Part shown: piece by piece, positions 1 through 7,472 of the stretch
Position numbering within the stretch: the first letter of the stretch is position 1
How the letters are laid out: each line of letters starts with the position of its first letter
Assembly (NCBI GenBank): GCA_009925965.1
Contig: RFPW01000018.1
Coordinates: forward strand, 1 to 19,966
Direction of reading: 5' to 3'
DNA from: Betaproteobacteria bacterium
GTDB taxonomy: Bacteria; Pseudomonadota; Gammaproteobacteria; Burkholderiales; Burkholderiaceae_E
DNA: 19,966 nt
Notes under the pieces: model-generated
Seen by the model: only the letters and a program-made list of their open reading frames with translations
Told to the model about the DNA's origin: nothing
The model's database searches: none
Translations under genes and position numbers: made by a program

Positions 1-239
1 AGCGGTGCGCTGGTCACGCCGCTGGCACAAGCCATAAAGCAAGTTGCCATCTCTGGACCATTGGGCAGCACGATCGCAACCCGGTCGTTGCGACCGATGC
101 CAAAGGCATTGAGCCGTGAAATCGTCTCCGCGATCAGGCTGCGCAATGCGCCGAAACTTAGCTGAGACTTCCCGGGAGCAGCAATCGCGGGGGCATCGTC
201 AGCACCCGTGGCCAACAGGTCGCGAAGCACAAATGACAT
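1..239 (-). CDS. AMP-dependent acyl-CoA synthetase/ligase, N-terminal part (runs off the window)
   Basis: This is the first 79 or so residues of an adenylate-forming ligase, reading leftwards from an ATG at 239. The family activates a carboxylic acid with ATP and transfers it to coenzyme A. Visible family features are the early 'LSFGAL' stretch and a 'DRVAIVLPNGPEMA' segment followed by a small-residue helix and 'GVTSAP', which match the N-terminal subdomain of ANL-superfamily enzymes. The AMP-binding P-loop and catalytic lysine lie outside the window, so substrate cannot be judged. A GGAG lies 9 bases upstream of the ATG and supports this start. The gene faces away from a 370 bp gap that must hold its promoter. 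Oxalate-, medium-chain or aryl-CoA ligase are all possible. Confidence 0.85.
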   Translation of the reverse strand, partial: MSFVLRDLLATGADDAPAIAAPGKSQLSFGALRSLIAETISRLNAFGIGRNDRVAIVLPNGPEMATCFMACASGVTSAP

Positions 240-611
240 ATCGAGATACTCCGATTAAATTTACCCTACATATTCACACTATTCATTCGGAGAGGAACAC
301 AGGGGAAGCCCTAGGGTCTGTTGTCCGGAAACGCTTCTGAAAAAGTCACGCCTTACTTTTGCTGCGTCTGCCAACGCACACACGACACGGATTCTGATAA
401 GCACTCGCGACTTTGCAGCCACACGAATGCGGCCAAACTCGATCCAGGCCGAAGAACAAAACAGGCCCCAAAGGCGGTCGAGCGGGGTGTACCAGTGACG
501 CTCGTCTAGGCTTACAAGAGAATCCGCTACAACTTCAGCCCAGCGGACCCCATCGAAGCCATGAGGTTCCGGATCTACGCACTCGGTCAATTGTCGAAAT
601 TCTCAAGCTTC
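240..611. other. Gap without a convincing gene; contains the ligase promoter region
   Basis: About 370 bp lie between the ligase start and the end of the exonuclease gene. Open frames exist on both strands (for example 279-590 minus), but they start at TTG, lack a Shine-Dalgarno sequence and match no family I know. The part next to the ligase (about 240-300) is AT-rich and likely holds its promoter. The sequence GGGTCTGTTG at 314-323 resembles IS6-type element ends, but no partner repeat or transposase was found. The rest may be decayed coding sequence; nothing firm can be assigned. Confidence 0.5.
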
Positions 612-2045
612 TTATTCAACTTCACTGACGGGCGCGAACTCTACATCGTCACCGAAAAGCTTCACTACATTGGATTTGTGCGAGCCAGCAAGTGCCTTCT
701 TGACGATCTTATAAATATCGAGATCGAAGTCTAAGTTTCTGGATTTGGCCAAGTCGTAAAGCTCCTCATGATTACTAGCAAAGCCCAAGTAACACCATTT
801 ATCAATCACAACCATACCATTCCCATCTTTAATAGCAATCGCGCCATCAAATGGCCACGCCTGAACTTTGTAAAGCCGAAGGGCCGTTTGTAGTTGCAGA
901 TTATGCATTTCCAAAGACACTTTTCCAATGCAAGCCCCCTGGCAACGTTTGACTTGGTAGCCAAAGCAAGGTTTTCCTTCGTCCACCTTTTCCAAGCCTA
1001 GCAAGGCTTCACACAATTGATATTTTTTCGCGACGGCAGCCAGATAGCTTCTGGCCTCTTTCTTGTTATAAAAAAGTCCATACAAATCATCCTGCAGGCC
1101 GGGCAGTAAGTGCTTGTGCGTAATGAGTGCGGGCTTTTGCAGGCCGCCACCGTCTTTTCTCAATTGCCATGCGCACAAATCCTTTGATAGACGTAATTTT
1201 ACGTTCATGCTAGGCATGTGTTCTTTGATCAATTTCGATTCCAGAATCAAAGCGCTTAACTCGCCGCTCGTCTCAATAAAATCGATGTGGTGGACCTGTT
1301 GGGAGAGTTTCATTTCTTTGCGAACTGTGAGCGCACTATGAAAATGGCTCATCACGCGGCTACGCATTGAAAGGCTCTTGCCAATGTACAGGCTGGCGTT
1401 GTTCTCACCATAAAAAATATAGCAACCCGGTGTGTCTGGAATCGCGTTGATATCGCTTTGGTTGATGTTGGGCGGTAGGCTGGCAGATCCTACCAACTGA
1501 TTTACGGCCTCAAGCAAGCGCGCTTGACCGAAAGTTTTCTCACACACGCGCCAAAATTGAAGTAGCAAATCGGCGTCGCCCAGGGCTCGGTGCCGCGCAC
1601 TGATCTTCAGACCGTGTGCGGCAATGACGGTGTCCAAATTGTGCCTGGCCTGCTGAGGGAAAAGCAGTCGCGAGAGTTTGACCGTACAAAGAACCTTTGG
1701 CCGAAAATCCATACCCAATCGTTTGAATGATGCTTTGATAAACCCATAGTCAAACCGAGCGTTGTGCGCGACAAAGATCTTTCCTTCAAGCTCTCTCTTG
1801 ATTGACACAGCAAGTTCATCGAATCTGGGTTGACCCGTCACCATGTCCGGCGTAATACCAGTCAATCTCTGAATGTTCTGAGGAATGAAGGTTTGAGGAT
1901 CCACTAGGCACTCCCAAGCACTTTCTTGTCCATTGGCAAGCGTCTTGATACCAATTTCAGTGATCCGGTCACGGTCGGGATTGGAGCCGGTTGTTTCGAT
2001 GTCGACAAAGGCAAATACTAAAGATTCGGTATCTAGGGTTTTCAT
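612..2045 (-). CDS. DnaQ-like 3'-5' exonuclease fused to a GIY-YIG (UvrC/Cho-like) endonuclease
   Basis: This 477-residue two-nuclease protein is probably cytoplasmic and acts in DNA repair. Residues 8-165 form a DEDDh exonuclease domain: D15 and E17 in 'FVDIETTG', D99 in 'HNARFDYGF', H152 and D157 in 'HRALGDAD'. Residues 202-285 form a GIY-YIG endonuclease domain with G207-C-Y209, Y220-I-G222, arginines 228/230 and E269. The C-terminal part keeps a UvrC-like cysteine set, C345, C360, C368 and C372, inside 'CFGYQVKRCQGAC'; the C-x7-C-x3-C spacing equals that of the iron-sulfur cysteines of E. coli UvrC. Known relatives are exonuclease/Cho fusions in several bacterial phyla. The start is ATG at 2045 with no strong Shine-Dalgarno. 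Its base composition is clearly lower in GC than neighbouring genes, which suggests a separate history. The domain assignment is firm; the exact repair substrate is not known. Confidence 0.93.
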   Translation of the reverse strand: MKTLDTESLVFAFVDIETTGSNPDRDRITEIGIKTLANGQESAWECLVDPQTFIPQNIQRLTGITPDMVTGQPRFDELAVSIKRELEGKIFVAHNARFDYGFIKASFKRLGMDFRPKVLCTVKLSRLLFPQQARHNLDTVIAAHGLKISARHRALGDADLLLQFWRVCEKTFGQARLLEAVNQLVGSASLPPNINQSDINAIPDTPGCYIFYGENNASLYIGKSLSMRSRVMSHFHSALTVRKEMKLSQQVHHIDFIETSGELSALILESKLIKEHMPSMNVKLRLSKDLCAWQLRKDGGGLQKPALITHKHLLPGLQDDLYGLFYNKKEARSYLAAVAKKYQLCEALLGLEKVDEGKPCFGYQVKRCQGACIGKVSLEMHNLQLQTALRLYKVQAWPFDGAIAIKDGNGMVVIDKWCYLGFASNHEELYDLAKSRNLDFDLDIYKIVKKALAGSHKSNVVKLFGDDVEFAPVSEVE

Positions 2046-2132
2046 TGGTCAATCTATTAGTGAAATGCAGGAGCTGAACCTGCGGCGAAAGGGAGCTTCC
2101 TCTAAATCACCTTGGTTCGAGAATGTCAGGAC

Positions 2133-2151
2133 AGGTCAGCTTAGCCGACCT
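2133..2151. promoter_or_regulatory. Imperfect palindrome upstream of the MipA/OmpV gene
   Basis: The arms AGGTC and GACCT, with an inner GC/GC pair and a TTA loop, form a near-perfect 19-base inverted repeat 47 bases before the chosen MipA start. It lies in the divergent region between the exonuclease gene and the MipA operon. It could be an operator or a 5'-leader hairpin. No regulator is identified. Confidence 0.3.
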
Positions 2152-2197
2152 CAGGTGGTGGCATGTGCAATCCGACGCCGAGCGCAACTTGTCAGCT

Positions 2198-3064
2198 ATG
2201 AAGGCCTTTCATCTCGACCGTCACGCTTTCCAATTTTCCGCGCCACAACTTTCAGCCGTATTTGCAATGATGGCGATGGCTGCTAGCCAATCTCTGCAGG
2301 CACAAACGGAGACGTCGGCACCATTGTGGGAGGTGGGGGGCTTCACAGTCGGGGTGTCGCAGCAGGCTTACCCGGGGTCAGATCAGCAGGTCAACCGAAG
2401 CCTAGCCCTGCCATTATTTGTCTACCGTGGCGAGTTGCTTCGAGCCGACCGTGAAACCGCTGGCATTCGCGCGATTCGAAACTCTGCATTCGAGCTGGAC
2501 ATCGGCGTGGCCGGTTCCTTTGGCGCCAGATCTGAAGAGATTGAGGCACGACGTGGAATGCGCGAATTAGGCACACTGGTCGAGTTCGGCCCGCGCCTGA
2601 AGTGGCAGCTGGGAACCGGCCCTGGCAATGGCCGCTGGCGTGCCGAATTGCCGCTGCGCGGCGTCTTTGACCTGCGCGACTCTGCTGCCTACAGAGGCCT
2701 AGCCTTCGAGCCAAAGTTGGTTTTTGAGCGGCAGACGCGCGAAGGCTGGCGCTATAACGCCAGTCTGGCCGCGATCATTGCCGATCTGCGCCTCGCACAG
2801 ACCTTCTACGAAGTCAATGAGTTCGAGGCCACCCCCCTTCGGCCGGAATTTGCCGCAAGCAATGGCCTGATCGCTTGGCGATTGGCGGCATCGTTCTCGC
2901 GCAACTTGGCACCCGACTGGCGCCTGTTTGGCTTCGCCAGGGTCGACACGGTGGCTGGGGCGGCCAACGAAAACAGCCCTCTGGTGCGGAAAACCACCGG
3001 AACCACCATGGGGCTTGGCATTGCCTACACATGGCAGCGCTCCACCCAACGCGCCAGCGAATGA
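2198..3064 (+). CDS. MipA/OmpV family outer-membrane protein
   Basis: MipA/OmpV proteins are outer-membrane beta-barrels of about 250-290 residues, linked in E. coli to a murein-synthesis scaffold and elsewhere to uptake or antibiotic susceptibility. From ATG 2198 this one has 288 residues: a signal peptide (hydrophobic 'LSAVFAMMAMAASQSLQAQ'), then the family opening 'WEVGGFTVGVSQQAYPGSDQ' and 'LPLFVYRGELLRADRE'. Alternating strands follow, and the protein ends in 'GLGIAYTWQRS', typical of a last strand. An in-frame ATG at 2123 would add 25 residues before the signal peptide and is unlikely. Its stop overlaps the start of the next gene by ATGA, so the two are probably translationally coupled. 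The Shine-Dalgarno is weak. Confidence 0.88.
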   Translation: MKAFHLDRHAFQFSAPQLSAVFAMMAMAASQSLQAQTETSAPLWEVGGFTVGVSQQAYPGSDQQVNRSLALPLFVYRGELLRADRETAGIRAIRNSAFELDIGVAGSFGARSEEIEARRGMRELGTLVEFGPRLKWQLGTGPGNGRWRAELPLRGVFDLRDSAAYRGLAFEPKLVFERQTREGWRYNASLAAIIADLRLAQTFYEVNEFEATPLRPEFAASNGLIAWRLAASFSRNLAPDWRLFGFARVDTVAGAANENSPLVRKTTGTTMGLGIAYTWQRSTQRASE

Positions 3065-4161
3065 CGATTCCACGGCAAGCGCTCAGGCGCAAGCTCGCAC
3101 TCGCAGCGGTCGGTGCGGCATTCATCTTGGCCGGGTGCGGCAGTAGCACGCACAGTGAGCCTTCGGAACACCGCTCCAACAGCCGCGCGCAGGCTCTCGC
3201 GGCAGTGGTGGGCATGCCAGATGCCAGTAACTTTGAAGCGCGGGACTTGCAATGGACCGACACCGTACGCCCAGATGGCCCCAGGGAAGTGCTGGCTCGC
3301 TTTTATCTGCCTTTGCTAGCGAAGGCCTCTGAAAAAGCTGCTGCTAGTCAGCCCGTCCCGTTGGTCGTTTTCTCTCATGGCATCGGTGGGTCGCGTGAGG
3401 GCTACTCGTACATCGGCAAACACCTTGCCGCAAACGGTATTGCTGCATTACATGTGCAACACGTGGGCAGTGACCGGAGCCTGTGGTTTGGCAACCCGCT
3501 ACAAATGGTCACTCGATTGCAAGAAGCCGCTAAAGATAAGGAGGCAATTGCGCGGACACAGGATGTACGTTTTGCACTCAATCAAGTGCTTGCTAGCACA
3601 GAGTTCAAAAGCAGACTGGATGCCACACGCATTTCTGCCGCAGGCCACTCCTATGGCGCAAACACCGTCTTACTGCTGGTGGGGGCACGTGTACAACGCG
3701 ACTCTCAAGTGCTGGATTTAGCTGATCCGCGCATTGGTTCGGCGGTCATCATCAGTGCGCCGCCTTTTTACGGCCAAGGTGATCCGCAAGCGATCGTTGG
3801 CCGCATTTCTGTACCCAGCCTCCATATCACCGCGCAAGGGGATGAAATCAACATTCCTGGCTTCTACTCCGCTGCCAAAGACCGTTTGGCGATATTTGAA
3901 GCGACAGCCTCAACCCAAAGTTCGGCGGCCAAGACGCTTGCAGTATTCAGCGATGGCTCACACAACATTTTTACTGACCGTCTCGGCACAGGTGGCGCAG
4001 CGCTAAACCCATTGGTCAAAAAGGCGACGCGAGACCTGATACTGGCTTTTTTACGGCAAGAATTTTTTGCCGACGACCGAGCGATAACCGAGTGGCCTCA
4101 GCAACACCAAGCGGTGGTTTCGCGTTTTGAACAGAGTCAAAATTCAGCGCCCCTTCAGTAG
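3061..4161 (+). CDS. Alpha/beta hydrolase lipoprotein (dienelactone hydrolase/acetylhydrolase-like)
   Basis: This is a 366-residue exported hydrolase. The N-terminus is a lipoprotein signal with lipobox 'LAGC' and the lipidated cysteine at residue 26. The alpha/beta-hydrolase core shows the oxyanion region 'VVFSHGIGGSREGYSYIGKHL' (residues 102-122), the nucleophile elbow GHSYG with Ser197, a probable acid at Asp261 ('AQGDE') and His301 in 'DGSHNIF'. All three catalytic positions appear intact. The layout resembles predicted dienelactone hydrolase/PAF-acetylhydrolase-like enzymes; the true substrate is unknown, with an ester, lipid or polymer likely. It begins at the ATGA overlap with the MipA/OmpV gene. 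A longer open frame upstream (to 2875) overlaps mipA and should be ignored. A membrane-anchored esterase paired with an outer-membrane barrel suggests envelope work; this is inference. Confidence 0.88.
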   Translation: MTIPRQALRRKLALAAVGAAFILAGCGSSTHSEPSEHRSNSRAQALAAVVGMPDASNFEARDLQWTDTVRPDGPREVLARFYLPLLAKASEKAAASQPVPLVVFSHGIGGSREGYSYIGKHLAANGIAALHVQHVGSDRSLWFGNPLQMVTRLQEAAKDKEAIARTQDVRFALNQVLASTEFKSRLDATRISAAGHSYGANTVLLLVGARVQRDSQVLDLADPRIGSAVIISAPPFYGQGDPQAIVGRISVPSLHITAQGDEINIPGFYSAAKDRLAIFEATASTQSSAAKTLAVFSDGSHNIFTDRLGTGGAALNPLVKKATRDLILAFLRQEFFADDRAITEWPQQHQAVVSRFEQSQNSAPLQ

Positions 4162-4207
4162 CCGCTGTTTACCCGTCGATCCACCGGTACTGATATCGTC
4201 GTGTGCG

Positions 4208-4480
4208 ATGACCAATTCACAGAAACGCCGCACCCTTGATGCTTCGACCATGTGCGATGCCACCATCTCGCGCATTATCGAGATGGCCTGGGAAGATCGC
4301 ACGGCATTTGAGGCCCAGTTTGGCTTGAATGAGTCTGCTGTCATCGACTTGATGCGCAAGCATATGAAACCCTCCTCCTTTAGGATGTGGCGAAAGCGGG
4401 TTAGCGGGCGGCGTACGAAGCATGCAGTGTTGCGCGGAGCAGTATTTTTGCGTCATCGCGCCATCAACTCACGCATGTGA
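4208..4480 (+). CDS. DUF2805 / TIGR03643 family small protein
   Basis: This 90-residue protein contains 'IIEMAWEDRTAFEAQFGLNESAVIDLMRKHMKPSSFRMWRKRVSGRRTKH', split here by family knowledge into an acidic helix, a helix-turn-helix-like middle and a strongly basic end. The block matches the DUF2805 (TIGR03643) family, whose function is not established; the basic C-terminus could bind nucleic acid. ATG 4208 was chosen because the family block starts soon after. An in-frame start at 4127 would overlap the hydrolase gene, and ATG 4250 is an alternative. It lies 46 bp after the hydrolase gene on the same strand and may be the last gene of that unit. I see no clear terminator after it. Confidence 0.8.
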   Translation: MTNSQKRRTLDASTMCDATISRIIEMAWEDRTAFEAQFGLNESAVIDLMRKHMKPSSFRMWRKRVSGRRTKHAVLRGAVFLRHRAINSRM

Positions 4481-4638
4481 CGCCGTCGCTCATCCGCACT
4501 CAATCGGCGAGGATTTGAACCGACTCCCAGAAGTTGGGCCTCACTTCGACACGAAGCCAAGCGCCGGAGCGTTCCGAAGGATTCGCTTGTAATCTCTGGA
4601 ACCAAGGCCACAAACTCGCCGGGGAGCCAGCGTTTTGG

Positions 4639-5460
4639 CTAACCCGGCACCACGGAGACCGTGCCGAGCATGCCCGCTTCAAAATGTCCAGGCTCAAAAC
4701 ATGCAAAACCAATCGGCTTGGTTGTCGTCGCTCGCCAAATAACCATTCCCACCTGGCCAGGCTCCACGGAGATGCTCTCCGCGTCGTGGTGATGGGCATT
4801 GGACTTCTTCATGTCCTGCGCGTGCCGACCTAAACTGTCCTGATCGCCAATCACCAATTCGTGACGAACCCGCCCAGTATTTACGAGGATGATGCGGACT
4901 TCATCGCCCTCTCGGATTTCGAGGGACGAGGGTATGAACCGCATCGAATCGTTCGCCTCGATCACGAGGTTCTTGGTCGCGCCTGTGTGGGTAGGGTGAT
5001 GGTGCGCTTCGATTGACCCCTCGTGACCCGACAAAACCGAGCGCGCCAACAAGGAAGCCGCAATCACGACCGTACTCGCCGAAAGTCCGTAGATTGAGAT
5101 CGATTTGATCGAATACCTGTCTCGGTACTCCGTGAAATAAAAGGCCAGGAACGACAACAGGAATCCGACGGGTACGACCCAGACACTGCGCTCGGGAGAG
5201 TCCGGAAAGTGCTGCAGGCCACCTGTGAAGAAGCCGAGTCCAATTGAGGCCAATACCCCAAAGCCAAGCTGCGCAGTCCAGCGACGCTCGCCAGGATGGC
5301 GTTGCCGCATTTCGAGGGTACTGCCGACAAGGAAAAGCAGGATACCCACCGCAGCGGTGAGTTGTGATCGCTCCTGGCTGAACATGCCGTGGTTGACTGA
5401 CCCGGCGATAAAGCTAATGCCCGCGTATCGAAGTAGCGTAGCAACGTGGTCCAGGGGCAT
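4639..5460 (-). CDS. Five-helix membrane domain fused to a periplasmic CopI-like cupredoxin
   Basis: This is a 273-residue fusion protein. Residues 7-142 contain five hydrophobic segments (about 7-24, 34-51, 64-84, 93-111 and 122-143). The positive loops 'RQRHPGERR' and 'YRDRYSIK' fall on the inner side, which places the C-terminus in the periplasm. Residues 163-273 form a type-1 copper (cupredoxin) domain: 'IPSSLEIREGDEVRIILVN', the first ligand His200 in 'VRHELVIGD', then Cys254-x4-His259-x4-Met264 in 'FACFEPGHFEAGM'. Two histidine-rich stretches (146-158 and 213-225) add possible copper sites. The cupredoxin part resembles CopI-type copper-tolerance proteins; the membrane part is unfamiliar to me. 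ATG 5460 has GGAG 8 bases upstream; a TTG directly before it is less likely. It sits 32 bp after the DUF411 gene in the same unit, supporting a role in copper handling or electron transfer. Confidence 0.85.
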   Translation of the reverse strand: MPLDHVATLLRYAGISFIAGSVNHGMFSQERSQLTAAVGILLFLVGSTLEMRQRHPGERRWTAQLGFGVLASIGLGFFTGGLQHFPDSPERSVWVVPVGFLLSFLAFYFTEYRDRYSIKSISIYGLSASTVVIAASLLARSVLSGHEGSIEAHHHPTHTGATKNLVIEANDSMRFIPSSLEIREGDEVRIILVNTGRVRHELVIGDQDSLGRHAQDMKKSNAHHHDAESISVEPGQVGMVIWRATTTKPIGFACFEPGHFEAGMLGTVSVVPG

Positions 5461-5492
5461 CAATTTCGCTCCAAATCTGCTACCTCGCCACC

Positions 5493-5966
5493 CTAGTAGG
5501 AATTGAAAACCTTGGATGACCCGTTCTTCTGAATCAGCAAAACCTGGTAGGGGTCACGCTGTTTCCCGTAGTCGGGCCCGTCCATCCCAGGCGACCCGAT
5601 GGGCATGCCGGGTACCGCTATCCCTATTGCATCGGGTTTTTCTTTGATCAGGCGCCGAATGTCCGCGGCAGGCACATGACCTTCAATCACGTACCCCTGT
5701 ACTAGCCCAGTGTGACAGGAAGCGAATTTTTGCGGTAAACCCAGCCGCGCACGTGCTGCATTATTGCCTGCATCGATAACGGTTAGAGAAAATCCGTTCT
5801 TCTCAAGGTGCTCGATCCATGCGTTGCAGCAGCCGCAATTTGGGTCTTTCCAAACCTGAATCTCCAAGATCTGCGGTTTTGCCGCGACCGCGATCGATGC
5901 CGCGCCCATGGCAACCATGCCCAGTAGCGACCTGCGCCGCTGTAACGAGAAATCACGCATCGTCAT
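5493..5966 (-). CDS. DUF411 metal-binding protein with Tat-like signal
   Basis: This 157-residue DUF411 protein belongs to a periplasmic family often found beside copper-resistance and efflux genes. The N-terminus 'MTMRDFSLQRRRSLLGMVAMGAAS' is summarised as a twin-arginine-like RRRSLLG followed by a hydrophobic stretch ending near 'VAA' (residue 29). The mature part begins with 'VWKDPNCGCC', putting paired cysteines at 44, 46 and 47. It continues with 'ASCHT' (C84, H85), 'VPAADIRRLI' and 'AVPGMPIGSPGM', with Met121 and Met128 as further candidate metal ligands. ATG 5966 overlaps the stop of the lyase gene by ATGA, so it is probably translated by coupling; a longer reading from 6002 would run back into that gene. 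The family assignment is firm; copper as the metal is inferred from family context and the adjacent cupredoxin. Confidence 0.9.
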   Translation of the reverse strand: MTMRDFSLQRRRSLLGMVAMGAASIAVAAKPQILEIQVWKDPNCGCCNAWIEHLEKNGFSLTVIDAGNNAARARLGLPQKFASCHTGLVQGYVIEGHVPAADIRRLIKEKPDAIGIAVPGMPIGSPGMDGPDYGKQRDPYQVLLIQKNGSSKVFNSY

Positions 5967-7396
5967 GGAGCTAGCCCATCTAACTTTTCTTGAGGGTAGC
6001 ATGGCACTCCAGGTTCGGTAAGGCGACGCAAATCAAGAATCACCGAGGCTTCCGCATCTGTCAGTAGCCCTTCTTGATGCACCCATTGCCTGATCGTTAC
6101 ACCTTGGGCAAGTGCCTGTTGAGCAATCTGCGCCGAACGGGCATAGCCGAACCGAGGCACCAGCGCCGTGGCCAGAGCGCCGCTGCGCTCCACCCAAAAC
6201 GCGCAGGACTCGGCGTTGGGCCGCAGACCAACCACACACCTCGACGTGAAACTCCGGACCGCGTTGGCCAGCAAGCCCAAAAGCGTGAGCAAGTCATGCG
6301 CAATGAGCGGCATCATCACATTGAGTTCAAGCTGCGCCTGGCCAGCAGCTGCCGCGATGGTGGAATCCAAACCGATTACCTGCAAACAGACTTGATTGAC
6401 CATCTCCGGGATGGAGGGGTTGACCTTGCCCGGCATGATCGAGCTGCCCGGTTGAACGGCGGGCAGATCCACTTCGTGGATTCCCGTGCAGGGACCCATC
6501 GCCAGCAACCGCAAATCACTAGCGATCCGGGACAGTTCGATGGCCAGGATCCGCAGCGCGCCAGAGAATGCCGCAACATCGGCCTGGCTCTGAGTCCCCA
6601 GAATCGGCTCGCCAGCCCGCAAGTCCAGATGCGTGATTCGGCTCAGTTCCTCAATGACGCTTTGAGTCCATCCCGATTCGACGTTAACCCCAGTCCCGAT
6701 GGCACTGCCACCAAGCGGGATGTCCAGTAAGTCATCGGCCTCGCGTTTCACGCGTCGGATCGACCGCTCCATTGCGCTTGCCCAAGCCGTAAAGACCTGC
6801 CCAAACCGGATGGGAAGGGCGTCCTGCAAATGAGTCCGGCCAACTTTGATAATGTGGTCAGAAGTGACGGCTTGCGCCCGCAAAGCGTCACATAAGCCAG
6901 CCATTTCCGCATCCAGAACCTTGAGGCTAGACAACGCGGAGAGGCGAATTGCGGTCGGAATAACGTCGTTGGTTGACTGCCCCATGTTGACGTGATCGTT
7001 TGGGTGAACCGGGTGGTAGGAACCACGCGAGACACCCTTTGCTTCGTTGGCGAGGTTTGCTAGAACCTCGTTAACGTTCATGTGATGCGAAGTGCCTGCG
7101 CCGGACTGAAAGGGATCGACAACGAACTGGTCTTGCCAACGGCCAGCCAAAACCTCGTCACAAGCCGCAACGATGGCCTGCACTCGATCGGGGTCCAACC
7201 GACCGGTTCGACCATGGGAAAGCGCCGCGCAACGTTTGATCCAGACGACAGCCGTCACATAACCCCAGTGGGGACGTAAGCCACTAATCGGGTAGTTTTC
7301 GATGGCGCGCTGAGTTTGCGCCCCCCAATACGCAGCAGCCGGTACGGCCACCTCACCCAATGAGTCGCGTTCGATCCGGATGGCTGAGGTTTCCAT
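5963..7396 (-). CDS. aspA: Aspartase/fumarase superfamily lyase, closest to aspartate ammonia-lyase
   Basis: This 477-residue enzyme is of normal length for the class. Aspartase splits L-aspartate into fumarate and ammonia in the cytoplasm. The signature loop GSSIMPGKVNP (residues 317-327) carries the catalytic serine. Substrate-binding segments 'GAGTSHHMNVNEV', 'HPNDHVNMGQSTNDV' and 'GRTHLQDALP' are intact. 'EVDLPAVQPGSSIMPGKVNPSIPEMVNQV' (read here in two parts around the signature) follows the aspartase pattern rather than the fumarase one. Class II fumarase remains the main alternative. ATG 7396 was preferred over TTG 7414 because 'IRIERDSLGE' then follows as in relatives. It lies 76 bp after the ferritin-like gene, and its stop overlaps the DUF411 start, so a housekeeping-type lyase is coupled to metal proteins. 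Confidence 0.85.
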   Translation of the reverse strand: METSAIRIERDSLGEVAVPAAAYWGAQTQRAIENYPISGLRPHWGYVTAVVWIKRCAALSHGRTGRLDPDRVQAIVAACDEVLAGRWQDQFVVDPFQSGAGTSHHMNVNEVLANLANEAKGVSRGSYHPVHPNDHVNMGQSTNDVIPTAIRLSALSSLKVLDAEMAGLCDALRAQAVTSDHIIKVGRTHLQDALPIRFGQVFTAWASAMERSIRRVKREADDLLDIPLGGSAIGTGVNVESGWTQSVIEELSRITHLDLRAGEPILGTQSQADVAAFSGALRILAIELSRIASDLRLLAMGPCTGIHEVDLPAVQPGSSIMPGKVNPSIPEMVNQVCLQVIGLDSTIAAAAGQAQLELNVMMPLIAHDLLTLLGLLANAVRSFTSRCVVGLRPNAESCAFWVERSGALATALVPRFGYARSAQIAQQALAQGVTIRQWVHQEGLLTDAEASVILDLRRLTEPGVPCYPQEKLDGLAP

Positions 7397-7472
7397 GGCG
7401 AGATACGCCCGCAAATGACATGCCGGCGCTAAGGCACGAAGGCGAAGGCAATCCCGTGAGGCCTAGGATGAG

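Noticed and set aside
314..323. GGGTCTGTTG, resembling an IS6-family terminal repeat
   Set aside because: No inverted partner, target duplication or transposase is seen; ten bases can match by chance.
2875..3060. N-terminal extension of the hydrolase frame inside the MipA/OmpV gene
   Set aside because: It precedes a clear lipoprotein signal beginning at 3061, where an ATGA overlap gives a natural start.
2391..3263. Several long minus-strand open frames opposite the MipA/OmpV and hydrolase genes
   Set aside because: Their products are rich in Arg, Pro and Ala with no domain, as expected for antisense shadows of high-GC genes.
4505..4530. A tRNA T-arm-like GGTTCAAATCC on the minus strand
   Set aside because: The flanking bases do not form the five-pair T-stem, and no D-arm, anticodon arm or acceptor stem could be drawn.
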